Positions 34,734-46,992 of a DNA stretch of 64,000 nt are shown here, piece by piece (positions within the stretch are counted from its first letter, which is position 1; the number at the start of each line of letters is the position of its first letter). This DNA is from Larix kaempferi (taxonomy: Eukaryota; Streptophyta; Pinopsida; Pinales; Pinaceae): assembly GCA_027924585.1 (NCBI GenBank), contig BSBM01000059.1:5890001-5954000 (forward strand). Direction: 5' to 3'. The translations under genes and the position numbers were made by a program. The notes below the pieces were generated by a model. The model was not told the origin of the DNA. It was given only the letters and a program-made list of their open reading frames with translations, and ran no database searches.

Positions 34734-37700
34734 TGTTGTCCGCCAATATGCACACCAGCAGCGGAAATCTTTCGAAAGCTGTCTCTTCACTACAAGTGAG
34801 AGAGGTGTGGCCCTGGGGGCAAGCAATGAGCCAGGTACTGTCACCTGAATCCCAGCTCCTCCGTTTAGGCAAACTCCTAACGAAGCCAAGGGGGGTAGTC
34901 CCTAAAAGAGAGTTTCACTAAGGCTCTTGTTTTTATAGTGTTTTTGATGTAGTGATGCGGATGGGTGTTGTTTAGGAGTTTTTTGTGAAATGAGAGACAA
35001 TATAAAGCTTGAAAATAAAACACACGATAAGATGCAATCCACGTTGCGAAACAATATATAAAGACTTAAGATAATTAAGAAGCATCCACAGATAAAAATT
35101 AAATGACAAAAGGACCAGTGCCTTATCCAATGGATAATGGAGTCAAAATAACAAATGTAGTGCTGGGGGATGCTGAAAAGTAAGTCTTGATAGTAACTGT
35201 TCGTGAGATCGTTGTGCAAATTATCTTGGTAAATTTCAAAGTTTTAGTTGTCTTGATTATTAGGGCTAAGACCAAAGGTATCAAAAGATGGTAGAACCCT
35301 ACCCAAGAAAGATACTGGCAACCCTAAGTGACCTGTCGGAAGCACCCAGATTCAATAAGGATTGGTGTCCAATGTTTGAACCGCCCCTGAGTCTGACAGT
35401 GATTTCCCGGCGTCACCTCTCGTGGGAAGAACAGTATTTTGCCTTGGTTGAGGTTTTGGGTAAAAATTTTAATTAAGTTTATCGATCGTAATTATCAAGT
35501 CTTCCACCTTTCTGAGTACTAGCCCAACCGTTTCTGGTTGGCAGAGCATACGGGTGTAGGACAAACCAAGATAAATTAATTAGGGGTGTGTGAGTGGAAA
35601 ATTTTTATTATTAGAAATCCTTGTTCAACTCTCCGACAGAGAGCGCTCTTGACTTGGTCTTATGACCACAGTTCAAGAGACTTGCTAGATTAACAATGCC
35701 TAATGCAGGGAAATGCAAGAAACTAAAAATGCCCTCCGATAGAGGGTGCTCTTGACTTGGATTTGGCCAAGTTCAAGAGACTTTGGTTTATTTTATGAAG
35801 TGGAAAGAAAGTAGTAGCAGTATATCTCAGATTGAAACAGATTTTAAACAATGAGATTAATCAGCAAGATATGAATACTACTAACAATACTACTTGCAAA
35901 ATAAAATGAAACTGAATAAATCTAGTGTTCTACCACACAACTTCTAATCTAATAGGTGGGATCGATCTCCGAACAAGATCAACCACTAGAAGCCACCAGT
36001 CTTGGAAACCTTCCAGCTAGCTGGATGTCCACAAGAAGCTGATGGGGGAACGAGAAGCTACCACAAAACTATGTGGCCTTTGGGATGCAATCCCAAAGTT
36101 AGCTATTCTCTGGTCAAGGATTGGAAGAGAAGATAAGATAACTAAACGGAAAATAAAACTAAACTACCCAAGAGTCTCTTTCAGGTTCAAGACCCTACTC
36201 GGGAAAGCATGGGGGTAAGTGAAAATGAAAGATAAATAACCAAAATACTTAGTGAAATAGAAACTAATCTAAGAGCATGGAAACATAAACTAAGTCAAAC
36301 CCAACACAAGACCCAACACTCTTCCCCAAATGGGGAAGAAGACCCAAAGGTGGAGGACCCCTCCACTTGAAACTTTTTATTAAACTGTTACAGATGCCTT
36401 GGGTTTAAAACCTTGCAAGGTCTTTGAGAAAGATGATACTTGGAAAAATTTAAGAAAGAAGCAATTTTTTGCTTGCTTTTACAAAGGATAAGTATGTCAA
36501 ATTTTGCTCATTTTCATGGTTTCTTCTCTTTGGTCCTTTGCTTGGATCTTACTTCTTCAAAGGTTTTCAAATTTTCTTCTTTCAAAGCACCTACACAAGC
36601 TTGAAAAATATACTCAACATGCACCCATTAAACGTCAGAAATCAAAATGAAATTCGAATCTACCAAGTCCAAACTTGAAAAATAAAGCCTAAAAAATAAA
36701 AAAAAATGAAAATTTTGTTCGAAAAAATTTGTATGGAGAAACGGACCAGCGAACAAAAGTTGCCTAAAACTCACTAAAAATGAGATCTAAACTATAAAAA
36801 TTTAAAATATTTTTGGAGCAAAATTTCTATGTTTCAAATGAGGAAAGGAAACTTAAGTAAGTGTAAGCTACATGCAATATTTTATTACCCTATATGCTCA
36901 ATCAACCTTTCAATATGCAAGATCTAAACTTTTGGTATGAGATCTAACTATTATGGAATGCAAATAAAAGATCTAAGCTAGAACTTTGAAACTTTTTATG
37001 AGATTTTTAAAATATTTCAAGAAAACTAAATGCAATCTATAAGAAACAAATTAACACTAACTCTAACTTGTTTGTTTTGTTGTTTTGATGTGATTTAGGG
37101 CCTAAAAGGGAGTGGACGAGGAGAGAAGGTGAAGGGATCTAAGGAATAGGGCAAAAAGAGAGTGAAGAATGGGGACTAGGGGTTGGACTAGGAGTGAGAC
37201 TAAAACTAGATGGAGATAGATGGGACGAATGGGAGAAAGGATGGAAACCAAAAAGGAGAGGAGGAATGCACTAGATAGCTAAGACGAGAGGAAGAAAGTG
37301 GCTTTTATGATGGACGAGAGGGCAAAAGGAGGCAAAACAAATGGGGGAGGAGACCAATGAGGAAAACTTAAAGGAGCTAGGGCGAATGGAGAGGAGGGCT
37401 AAGCAAGAGTGGAAAGAAGGAAAAAAAGCTTGGATGATATGGATGAAGGGAGAAAATGAATGGGAGGAAAGCCAAAGGGTGAAGGATCTAAGGCCTAACT
37501 CTAGTAACCAATTTTGAAAGTGAAGATTTTTGTTGATGGATATAAGCAAGATAACCCCTGGTTTTCCTCTTATGACAAAGACAACAAGCTTTGTAGATCT
37601 AGATCCTGCAATCACAAAATGTTAAACCCAAACAAAAGTTGATTTGAAGCTTGAGATAGATGTAACCGAACTCATTCCCTTCTTCAAATTTGTGACACCT

Positions 37701-39563
37701 GATCAAGCACGACAAACTCAATACCAAAGTGAGATCAAAACAACTAGTATGCTAAGAGAATCAAAGCTCTATCAATATTGGTATAACCAACTACGTCCTA
37801 CTCATATCACTTTGATAATCGTTGCATAATAAATCAAATTGACAATACAAATGACAAATCTTATGTTCTAGAAATAGACCTCTAAAGCTAGCATTTGATC
37901 ACCACATATAAGTATTGAAAAAAGAAGTACTTAGAAAGAGATCACCTCAACCATGACGAATTCATCATAATGAACAAGAATCCATGGACCTCCAAAGTCG
38001 AAATATTTTATTCATAAGTTCAAAACAAAAGCTTGATACAATTTTCTCAGAGTAACTTTGCACAAATTCTCCATGAGATAATAACCCAAATGGGCCTCTC
38101 TTTATACTAAAACTAGAAAGCTAAACCCTAGGTCGAAATTGGCAATGGGATTGAGGTCGAATTCCAATCAACAAGGTTTGGAGCAATGGAGTCGAGTTTG
38201 AGGTAGGTGTGAATGGCACTATGTGGCACAACTCGACTTGAGGTAGGTGTGAGGTGAGGGCATTAACCAATGGACAAAATACAACAAGGCAAAGGCGAGC
38301 TAGGATGAGGATTAATGTGAGCTTATGTGGAGGGCGAGCTTGGATATGATGGAGACAAATGGAAGGGCGAGCTAACATGGAGATGGCAAGTGGCCTTTGG
38401 TAGGTAATAACTCGCATATGTGGAGCTTGGAACCAATCATCACACTACAATGAAGCCTAAACTCGAGTTCCATGAAGATAGACGTGAGGAATTAAAGGGA
38501 TATGCGAGTTGCTTGTTGGAACACGTGGTGATGGTAGGTGAACTCGAGTCCTATCAAGGAGCCAAGCTTTGGATTGATTGCTAGATTAGAGGAGGCGCCC
38601 ACCATTGGCTTTTAATGCCATCCAACCACCCATTCAATCAATGCCACATCACAAAATCGATTTTTTGCATGGAAGAGGGCGAACTAGCTTGAGGAGATCT
38701 CTTGCTGGTGACTGGATAGTGGTCTGGTTGATGACTGAGATGATTGGAATCTTCATTAATGTCCATTGCCATGTCATTTAGCCTTTTATTTTAATCAAAT
38801 TGATTAATTTTGGAGAGATTTGGATTATCTCCAAAATAATCAATTTTATTATTTTAATTAATAATTTCTCTGTAAATGGCTTTTCAGAGAAAATATTAAT
38901 TATGAGGCCAAATTGACATCCGAAAGTTGGGTTTAGCTGCTCCATGGGTCAAGTGTGATTTTTGGCTTATGAAACGAGCCATCAAACACTGAATTCGGAC
39001 CCCGGATGACTGACATATTACAGACTCAAATTTCTCTATTTAAACTATAGAGAAATTTAATTAAAATTTAAAAATAATTAAAAATTAAAAACCCCAATTT
39101 CGACGCGTCCGGTAAAAATTTTTCGAAATTTTTTGTGGGGGTCCTAGAGACCTAGGACATGACCAAAACCTATTCTAATAGTGTCTAGTAGGTTTATACA
39201 TTATAGTTGGACCCTAATAACCCCCCATGGCCAAATTTCCAAAATCGGGCATTCCAGCTTTGGAGGAAGCGGGAGAAAAACCAAGAGATTATATTTCGCT
39301 TGAAGCAAAGTATAATCTGACGGTGAAAAAACTCCCTGGAATACCTTAGTTGTTTAATCCAGTCATGGGAAACCGAGCCACTCAGACCCTACTAGCACAC
39401 TTTGATACAAACCCCCATGGGGCCATGGTCATGTCGACTCAAAAACAAAACTGGCTAGACCTAAATACAATGAAACCCAGATACTCTGGAAGTGAACACT
39501 GATGTGTTCCAACACTGGCGGCTCAATAAGGTTTCAACTATTTGTACAAATCAGTTGATAACA
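34734..39563 (-). mobile_element. Solo LTR A (4830 bp)
   Basis: A coding-free TG...CA element. In the sense direction (minus) it starts TGTTATCAACTGATTTGTAC at 39563 and ends GGACAACA at 34734. It has no RT and no internal direct repeats, so a solo LTR is the best reading. It is a diverged relative of solo LTR B with the same end-to-end order: start block, TATA-like box (38101-38106), AATAAA plus a TTTCGACTTTGGAGGTCCAT block (37984-38003), pyrimidine-rich sense block (about 37080-37480), CCGACAGAGAGCGCTCTTGAC block, conserved block at 35111-35147, end. Flanks are GGTTC (34729-34733) and AATTC (39564-39568), a possible decayed target duplication. Confidence 0.75.
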
Positions 39564-41860
39564 AATTCCATGCAAAATTCTCCCCATGCAAACTTTTAAT
39601 TAAAAAATGCATGCATGCAAACTCAAAAATAGAGTTTTGCTTCTGCATGAAGCAAGGTTAAGGGTCAGACAACTTTCCTAGTTAACTTTTCAACAGTTAC
39701 TTGACCACAGTTGGACACCTGCATAACATTCTTCCATGAAAATTTGTATATCTTCAAACAACTTGGGATATTCTTCATGATGGCCACATGGAGATTGGTT
39801 GCTTGCTTGAGAGGACACCTTGCAATGGAGTAGGAGCATTAGCATTTCAAAGGAGGGTGTTGAACCCTAGATATCATGGGGTGGCTTGGATGAATGCATG
39901 GAGGCATGGAATTGACTTTGAGACACTTGTGTTACAACAATGTTCAAGCAAGTGGAGTGGACCCAATGGAGAAACATGGCTTAAAAGGATCATCGGAGTC
40001 CTTGGAGGCTTGAAGGAGCGTTGGATACATCTCTTGGAATGCCCTTGCAATGGATTCTTGCTTGTGTACAACATCACCTTAGAGCTTGACATGTATACAC
40101 TTGGAGTGTAGCACTTCATATGTGTGAGCTTAGTTGTGTTTGTAGTAGGTTGGTTGTAACAGTTTAGGCCCACAGTTGTATTATTGGCCTCCCATTCCTC
40201 TCATATATATAGATGAAGGAGAGATTCCTTTCATCATCATTATTGTACTCTTTTCTTTGTACTTGTCTTCTTGGAATAAGGCACTTGGGTTCAAGAGGAA
40301 ACCCTAAGAGAAATTATGAAGTCTAGAGAGGATGTATTTGATGGGAGCTTGCTATTGTGAGATGCTTGGGTTTGTTCTTGTGAGCTAGATGTTGGAGATG
40401 AAGTTCTCATCGTGTATCAACTTGATCATATTATGTTAGAAGTGAGAAAAGTAGTGCACTACTCTCTCTCTCTCTCTGGACTTCTTTGTACTTTATCTCT
40501 CATATCTTGGAGGAGGGCACTTGGAACATAAGAAAACCCTAGGAAAAGTTATAAAGTCTAGAGAGGGCATCGTTTTTGGGAGCTTTCTCTTTTGAGATGT
40601 TTGGGTTCATTCTCGTGAGCTAGAGGTTGGAGATGATGGTCCCATTGAGTAATCTTGATTATATCGTGTTAGAGACCAGAGAAAGTAGTGCATTACTCTC
40701 TCTCTCTCTCTCTCTCTCTCTGTACTTTGTACTTGATCTCCCATCTTGGAGGTGCTAGGGTTTCCTGGAACACCCAGAGCATCTTGAATACTAGGGTTAG
40801 GGTTTCACCCCTTGGATACACTGGAGTTAAGGTTTTGTGGATTAAACCCTAGGTTGTATTTGTTGAAGAGGAGAAGAGAAGACATCTTGCCTAAGAGGAG
40901 TTGCTAGTGTGATGCTTGCTTGTTGAAGCTCCTTGCTATTGGCTAGGATTTTCTTGGTTTTCCCTAGCCAAGGTTTTGGAGAGCTTGGGGGGTTATACCA
41001 ACTTGTGATAAGTTGAGCATATATACCTGAACTTCATCTTTTGTGTGTGTGTGTCTGTGTATGTATGATATCTTCAGCTGTCCAAAATTGTCTTATTGCA
41101 GATTTGATTTTCAGTTATCTTTATCTTCATGATTTGGTACTTTCCAGCACTTGTATGTCTTGCTGGTTTGACATAAATTAATGCTGCAATTGTTAAGAGT
41201 CTTAACATTGATTTTGAAGACTATAGGGAAGATTTACTGTTGCAATTATTGTTTTCATAAAGTGCATTTCAGATCTGGAATATGATTGATAAGATTGCCC
41301 TAGACAGCTGAAATTTGTCGGCACACCTGTGGTACCTTTTCTCTTGGATTGCCTTGTTGATTGGGGTTGAAAATGAGTGAAATATTGTCTGTTGTTTTCT
41401 GTTGTAAAAGTATATTTCAGATCGGCCCTAAGGCTACAAATTCACAGGGTTAAGATCAGGGAAACCTCCTTTTGACGTGAAATTTCTGTTTTGCATTAAA
41501 GTCAAGAACGCAAGAAATTTCTACACAAAATCTAGACGATGACGACACTAAGCTCATCAAGATACCTTTAAATCTAAAGGTATAGCAAGTTGATGAGATA
41601 CTTTAAAGATAAACTTATAGAAAGCATAAGCAATGCACATTAGACATCATCCTTTACACTTAAATCTCTAATCCCACAATATGCACAAGACTTCAGAAAC
41701 TTAACTTCATCCAGGGATTACAGCTAACAACTACATTACAAATGGATGGTGTCAAATCCCAAACAAAAATGCATGTAAAATTTCCATTTACGGTGACAAA
41801 AATAAAAATAAAAATAAAAAACATTATTTATTTCTATCAGATAGCACTAGAATCATTTTT
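39564..41860. other. Non-coding, promoter-like repeats, possible LTR remnant
   Basis: A TATA-like stretch (CATATATATAGATG, 40202-40215) is followed by two ~235-bp repeat units each ending in a CT microsatellite, then a partial third unit. A 107-codon frame at 39788-40111 has no recognisable domain and is probably fortuitous. A short GT run lies at 41043-41060. No terminal repeats were found, so the identity is open. Confidence 0.4.
40253..40720 (+). repeat. Two tandem ~235-bp units with CT microsatellites
   Basis: Unit 1 (40253-40481) and unit 2 (40482-40720) share TTCTTTGTACTT, CTTGGA, AAACCCTA, AAGTCTAGAGAGG, GGGAGCTT, TTGGAGATGA and end in (CT)n at about 40462-40477 and 40695-40720. A third start (TTTGTACTTGATCTC) follows at 40726. 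Confidence 0.7.
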
Positions 41861-41983
41861 GTGTTTATCTTCCAAAATTATTTGCTCAATACAAATAGGC
41901 TTCAATATTTGATGTTAACTATCCTTGACTATCTGACTGTCCAAGTGCAACCAAACTTTGTCTCCATCTTTGGAATGCTGTTC

Positions 41984-42061
41984 TCACCCAGTCCTTGTCA
42001 CATATTTTATCTTGCTCTTCATGTGGATAAGAGTGGAAGAAGGAATGACAATATGAAGCTC
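41984..42061 (-). other. Weak candidate exon
   Basis: On the minus strand an open stretch ends in AAGGACTGG followed by GTGAGA, a good donor. A T-rich region with a TTATGAG acceptor-like site lies upstream. It would encode about 24 residues ending KSKIKYVTRTG. It is too short to identify and could be chance; it is recorded because it has the same strand as the exon at 32733-32866. Confidence 0.2.
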
Positions 42062-42129
42062 ATAAGAAGCAGCAAGTTGAAAACCAAAAAGACATAAAAT
42101 GTAGAATATATTGTGGAAGCATGTTTGCC

Positions 42130-43116
42130 CATTGAATGAAATGAATGTATTTGGTCCACTATTTTTTCTGTTCCATGGGGACGCGTCTCCCAGCGTCATG
42201 GGCTCGCCCCCTGCGCTTCCCACGCCCCGGGGGCTGGGGGTCTCCATGGGAAATATTTCCCACCGCCCCCTTTTCAACGAAACTTGGGGAAACACACTAG
42301 AAGGGGTTTCCCACAGAGGGGGGCTTGTAGACGCCCCCTCCCGAGAATGGGGGACGCCCAGGTGCTCTCCCCCTCCTGAATTTTTAAATTTTTTTATGAA
42401 AAACCAAAAAATAACTAAAAAATAAATCACTCTCGAGGGTGAGACTGAGAGTGACTCTAACTAAGATGGCGACACTCCCATAGATGGTGACATCATGCAG
42501 CAGATGCATCAGCAGGACCACTCCATGGAACTATCTCCTTGATGCTCTTTTGATGATTTCTTTTTGCTACTTTTAGTTTTATTTACCGTCATTGATGAAC
42601 AAAGATTGAGTCTTTGACTCATCGCTCTTTATTTGTAGGCATTTATCTTACATGTCTATGATTCAAATTTATGATTTATCATTTTAAATTTATCTACTGT
42701 TTATGTCTATGATTCAAATTTCAAAGTTATAATGCAAGACATGCATGTATTAAAAAATTAAAATAGCCATTATGAATTGAATATCATGTTTACATTGCAC
42801 ACTAATGAATTTCAATTTAGTACGTAAATGGTGATGGGATGAGGAATTGAAATGTTAGTATGCTGGGATTCATATTTCTTTATTTTTTAATCATTTTAGA
42901 GACATGCCCCCCTATGTTAGGGATCCCGACGCCCCCCCCCCTCCCCGCCGCCACCAAAATTTGGGGGTGTCTCTACACGTCCCCAATGTGCGTTTACACG
43001 CGCACCCACGTCCCGGAAACTTGGTGGAACGCTGATTTTTTCAAGTAATGAGAGATATGAATGCATGTACAAGAGCAAGAAAAAGAAAACAATGAAATTG
43101 TATTAATGTCAACAAT
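42130..43116 (+). repeat. Host tandem duplication, unit 1 (split by hAT-like element; G inserted at its end)
   Basis: Segments 42130-42168 and 43043-43116 match 63700-63870 to the right of element G: CATTGAATGAAATGAA, TATTTGGTCCA, TAATGAGAGATATGAA, ATTAATGTC-ACAA. They are two copies of a host sequence of about 150-170 bp that existed before G landed in the first copy. Confidence 0.7.
42169..43034. mobile_element. hAT-like non-autonomous DNA element (866 bp, GC-rich ends)
   Basis: The insertion is flanked by an 8-bp direct repeat ATTTTTTC (42161-42168 and 43035-43042), the target-duplication length of hAT transposons. The right end read inward starts CAGCGTTCCACC and the left end starts TGTTCCATGGGG, a short imperfect terminal inverted repeat around GTTCCA. 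The first and last ~200 bases are strikingly G/C-rich with long C and G runs; the middle is AT-rich. No transposase frame is visible. The undisturbed site is visible in the duplicate at 63700-63870, which lacks the element. Confidence 0.65.
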
Positions 43117-44397
43117 TGTACTATCCTATTCTGCTTAAGCACAAAGGACCATCCCATTAACCTATTTAATTCCCATAGGTTCGAGCGGGTAATAACATTC
43201 AAGGAATTGGCTGAGGATTGATGCAATTCACAACATAAAGAAGATCTTAATCATGGTTATTAGATCATCAGTAGGTAAAGGAGGGCCACAGGAACTAGGG
43301 GCCACCTGCATGCATGGCATGCGGGCCAGATTTCATGTTGCCTGCACTGAAACACCTTTATTGAGTTGTCATACACACGGAAAGCACTGCATGCAAGTCA
43401 ACTGGAATTAGAAGAGAAAAGCGAAGTAGTCATGCAAACGTTGGGTCAGACCATGTTAAAGTTATAAAAGAAAGGTAAAGTGAGTGAGTAAGGTCTGCTT
43501 ATTTGATTATTGATTTGAGAAGTCGACTTGGAGAGCTCAAAGGCCAATTTAGGGTTGAGGGCACACCACTCAACCATTCAGTGTATTTCGGCAGCGAAAT
43601 CTATCTGCCCTAGTCACTATCAGGGTTGGATCATCCAGATTCAACATTACTACTATCATCAGGTATCATTCTTCAGCATTCTACAAGGTTCAAGCCATAT
43701 ACAGATAAGGGGAACTCGCTATCCTTGCATGGGCGAATTGCACAAGTGAGCTATCTTCATATCTCATCACACGGGGATCCTTTTCTCTGCATGTTGGCTT
43801 CATCCTTTCGACAGCACCACTATTAACCTAATCCTAGAAGACGAGCTTCCTATTCGGATCTAGGAGCTAGTATCATCATCATCATTATTCAGAGGGCACC
43901 TTCTCCTGCATGAGCGACTTTCCTAGAGGAGGCAGTTCGCATTAGGTCTCAGACTTCATGCATGGTTTGCATGCTTACTCCATATTGATCAGAGGGGCAA
44001 TATAACCCTAGTACCAGCTTCCGACAGCATTCTAGCATCATTAGAGCAGTTATTATCCACTTCTTACTCTGAGGAGGGCGCATTTACCACAAGGGCGCAT
44101 TATTGGAGAGAGATCTTCTCATATCTCGTTCGATCCTTGGCACAATTCTTGCATGTTGGTCTCATATTGACGTATATCCACTACTTCATATGATGGTACA
44201 TACATGCATCTTTTCTATCCCTATTTTATAGCATTTCTGATTATCTGGGTTATGTAGGGGCTAGCAAACCCATGCATGTTCATGCAAGCATAGTTCAGTA
44301 CATGCAATCATGTTTGCTTCAAGTATTGAGCCATAAAGACAACTAGCAAGCAACAAAAACTCCATAAATAGACAGAAATATCAATTGGTATAATACA
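43117..44397 (+). mobile_element. G element 5' LTR (1281 bp)
   Basis: It begins TGTACTATCC and ends AATACA one base before the primer-binding site. It aligns along its whole length with the 3' LTR (58544-58964 plus 62800-63661, 1283 bp without the D insertion). The two LTRs differ at roughly one base in eight over the part I compared, so G is an old insertion. Target duplications are ACAAT (43112-43116) and ACAAG (63662-63666), one mismatch. Confidence 0.88.
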
Positions 44398-44398
44398 A

Positions 44399-44410
44399 TG
44401 GTATCAGAGC
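44399..44410 (+). other. Primer-binding site of G, initiator tRNA-Met type
   Basis: TGGTATCAGAGC, the common plant tRNA-iMet primer-binding site, lies one base after the 5' LTR. Confidence 0.9.
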
Positions 44411-44453
44411 ATGTTCCTCGCTAGTTGTGGGAGCATGCAATTGTAAACAGTAA

Positions 44454-45412
44454 ATGAATATAGAGGACCCACACAATATTACTTACAGGAGGCAGAGGTT
44501 TAGGAACAGTGGAAGAAGAGAAGAAGAGGAGTTAGAGGATATAGAACTGAGAAATATGGAGACTCGGTTTGGAAAAGGTAAAGGTAAAGAAACAATGGCA
44601 GATGATGATAAAATGGCTTTCACTAGCCTCCTTTCCGCTCTAAAAGAACTAACTTCGGGACATAAAGAAATGTTGACTGCCATCAACAAATTGGCAGATA
44701 AATCAGGGCCCACCCCACACAGTCCTCTATTCCCCAACAGTGACCGAGTATCCACGAGTAGCAGTGCGGAATAGTTACATACTAATATGCAGAGTCACCC
44801 TCATCTCTACAATAAGTCCTCCAAACCTACCATGCCACAGTTCTTGGATAGCCCGACAGCAGTGCCAATAATACATGTAGAACCAGAAGAGCCCATTGGG
44901 TCATATCTACAAGAGTACAGAGCACTGGGAGATGACTTCCAGTTAGCCATGACCTTTACAGATTTTTTCATTTTAAAAGTAAGAACAGACCGAGAGCTTA
45001 TAACAGGGCTTACAACTAGAACTATGAATTACAGCGCACAGTAGGAAAACTGACTAATCCTACCTTTGATGGGTCCTGGACTGGCCCAGCGCAGAATTGG
45101 GTACAGAAGTTGGACACTTACTTCCAACTCAACCCCATGATGGAGACAGATGCCATTAAGTTGGCTACCTTGCATTTGGACGGGGAAGCCCATGAGTGGT
45201 GGTAACACGGGCTAGTGACATTGGGTCACAATACCATCACCACTTATACAGATTTTACACAAAGGCTCATCGAGTGCTTTGACAGGAAAGACCATGAGGT
45301 GCATTTCAGAGAGCTAGCATAGCTCAAGCAAACAGGTAGTCCAGAATCATTCATATCTGAGTTCCAAAGGATAGCAGTCATGGTGACAGATATTTAAGAG
45401 AGCAGGAGAATT
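44454..45412 (+). pseudogene. G gag, N-terminal and core region, broken
   Basis: This is the capsid-like gag of element G in several frames: 44454-44774 (charged N-terminus), 44787-45044, and then a retrotransposon-gag core around 45060-45410. The core translation contains DGEAHEWW followed directly by a TAA (45203-45205), and further in-frame stops occur near 45320 and 45397. The domain would package element RNA; here it cannot be made as one protein. Confidence 0.7.
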
Positions 45413-46282
45413 ATGTTGTTCACCGAGGCTCTCACTGAACCCCTACGTGGATGGGTTAAGGCTTATAGACCCACCACCCTATCTTATGCCATCAGTCGTA
45501 CCCGAGATTTACAGGAATCAGTTCCCAAAAATAAGTTTCCTCCCAAAACCAATTTTCCTATAAAAGATAAGGAGAGGAGACCCTTCCAAAAAGAATGGCC
45601 CAAGAAAGAGTGTATGGATAATGATACCCGCCAGGACCTTAGAAGAAAGAAATTGTGTTTCAGTTGTCAAGAACCATGGGTACCAGGTCACAGGTGTTCA
45701 GGGAAGGGAAAGCCTCACTACATAGAGGTACATTCCGATAGTGGAGGGGACGAGGATGAACACGATCAGGAACAGGTAGACGCACTTTACGCAGCAGATG
45801 AGGAGCAATTTCATGAGGGTACAGAGGGAGGTGTCATTGCTACACTATCTCGAGTTCCTAGATTTTACACTCTTAGGATAAGAGATGTCATACAGGGCAA
45901 CCAGGTTGGAGTGTTGATAGATGGTGGGGCATCCCACAACTTTATTGATGCTGCCTGGATAAAAAGGAAAGGTATTCCGACTGAGAGATTTGATGGATTT
46001 ACAGTATCCGCAACAGGTAACCACACCATGGAGTGTAATCAGGGGATTCCAAAATTGAACGTGACTCTAGGGAACTATACAGTGACAGAAACATTTTATG
46101 TAGTTGATGTACCAGACACGAAAGTGGTATTGGGAGTTCAGTGGCTTTATTCCATTGGAAAGTATTCTAGGAACTACCAGACCATAGAGATGGAATTTCA
46201 GGGAACAGAAGGACAGAGAGTGGTTCTGAGAGGTATGAATACCTACCCTCCTAGAGCAGTATCATCACACCTACCCTCCTAG
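45413..46282 (+). pseudogene. G gag C-terminus with zinc knuckle, and protease
   Basis: A 289-codon open piece of element G. Residues 82-95 (CFSCQEPWVPGHRC) form the CX2C...HXC zinc knuckle usual in plant chromoviruses. An acidic linker follows, then the retropepsin motif LIDGGASHNFID at about 168-179, with Asp170 as the catalytic residue, and a second block VVLGVQWL near 260. Gag and pol were probably one frame. The piece is part of a dead element and has a 22-bp direct duplication near its end (46245-46290). Confidence 0.75.
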
Positions 46283-46987
46283 AGCAGTATCATCACACAG
46301 GATGGAGGTTGTGCTCCAATAGGGAGACACAGAATGGCCAGCAGAGTGCTTGGCTACTTTCAGAAAGCCACCGAATAGAGCCACACAACATCCAGCAGAC
46401 ATGCAGGCACTATTACAGAAGCATAAAAAAGCATTCGGAGATCTTCCATCAGGTAGGCCTCCAGATCGGGGATTTGAGCACATTATTGAGTTAAGGGAGG
46501 GGACTCAAGCAGTCATCACTACCCCTTACCGACACCCCAAAAGATATAAAGATGAAATCGAAAATACGATCAAAGAGTTGCTCAAATTGGGTTACAAAAA
46601 ACCTAGCTCTAGTCCATTTGCATCCTTAGTGGTGTTAGTAAAAAAGAGGGATGGGACCTAACGCATGTGCATTGATTACATGGCATTTAAAATGAAAACA
46701 ATTAAAAATAGGTATCCTATCCCAAGGATTGATGAATTAATGGATGAACTACAGGGGGAAAAATACTTCTCCAAAATTGACCTCCAATTAGGTTACCATC
46801 AGATACAAGTGAGGGAACAAGATGTTCCAAAGACTGCTTTCTGTTGTCACTACGGACACTATGAGTTTCTAGTGATGCCATTTGGGCTCACTAATGCACT
46901 AGCTACTTTCCAGTCATGTATGAAAAACACCTTCAAGGCTCGGTTACGCAAGCATCTTTTGGTATTCTTCGATGATATATTGATTTA
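46283..46987 (+). pseudogene. G reverse transcriptase, N-terminal part
   Basis: Translation contains the RT fingers (TTPYRHPKRYKDEI), then a TAA at 46659-46661, then [40 protein letters not shown] and FFDDILIYS, the catalytic box (FFDD in place of the usual Y-x-D-D). Immediately after it the frame runs into solo LTR B. RT resumes after 56308. The stop, and the Ala for Pro at NALATF, show decay. Confidence 0.85.
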
Positions 46988-46992
46988 CAGTC
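46988..46992. repeat. Target-site duplication of B, left copy
   Basis: CAGTC, repeated at 56304-56308. Removing B plus one copy restores a continuous RT reading at this point. Confidence 0.9.

Noticed and set aside
39788-40111. 107-codon frame
   Set aside because: No domain, no splice or promoter logic, and it lies just upstream of a promoter-like repeat region.
42111-42430. Frames of 104 and 148 codons on both strands of the GC-rich end
   Set aside because: They lie across the hAT-like element boundary and the target duplication; compositional.
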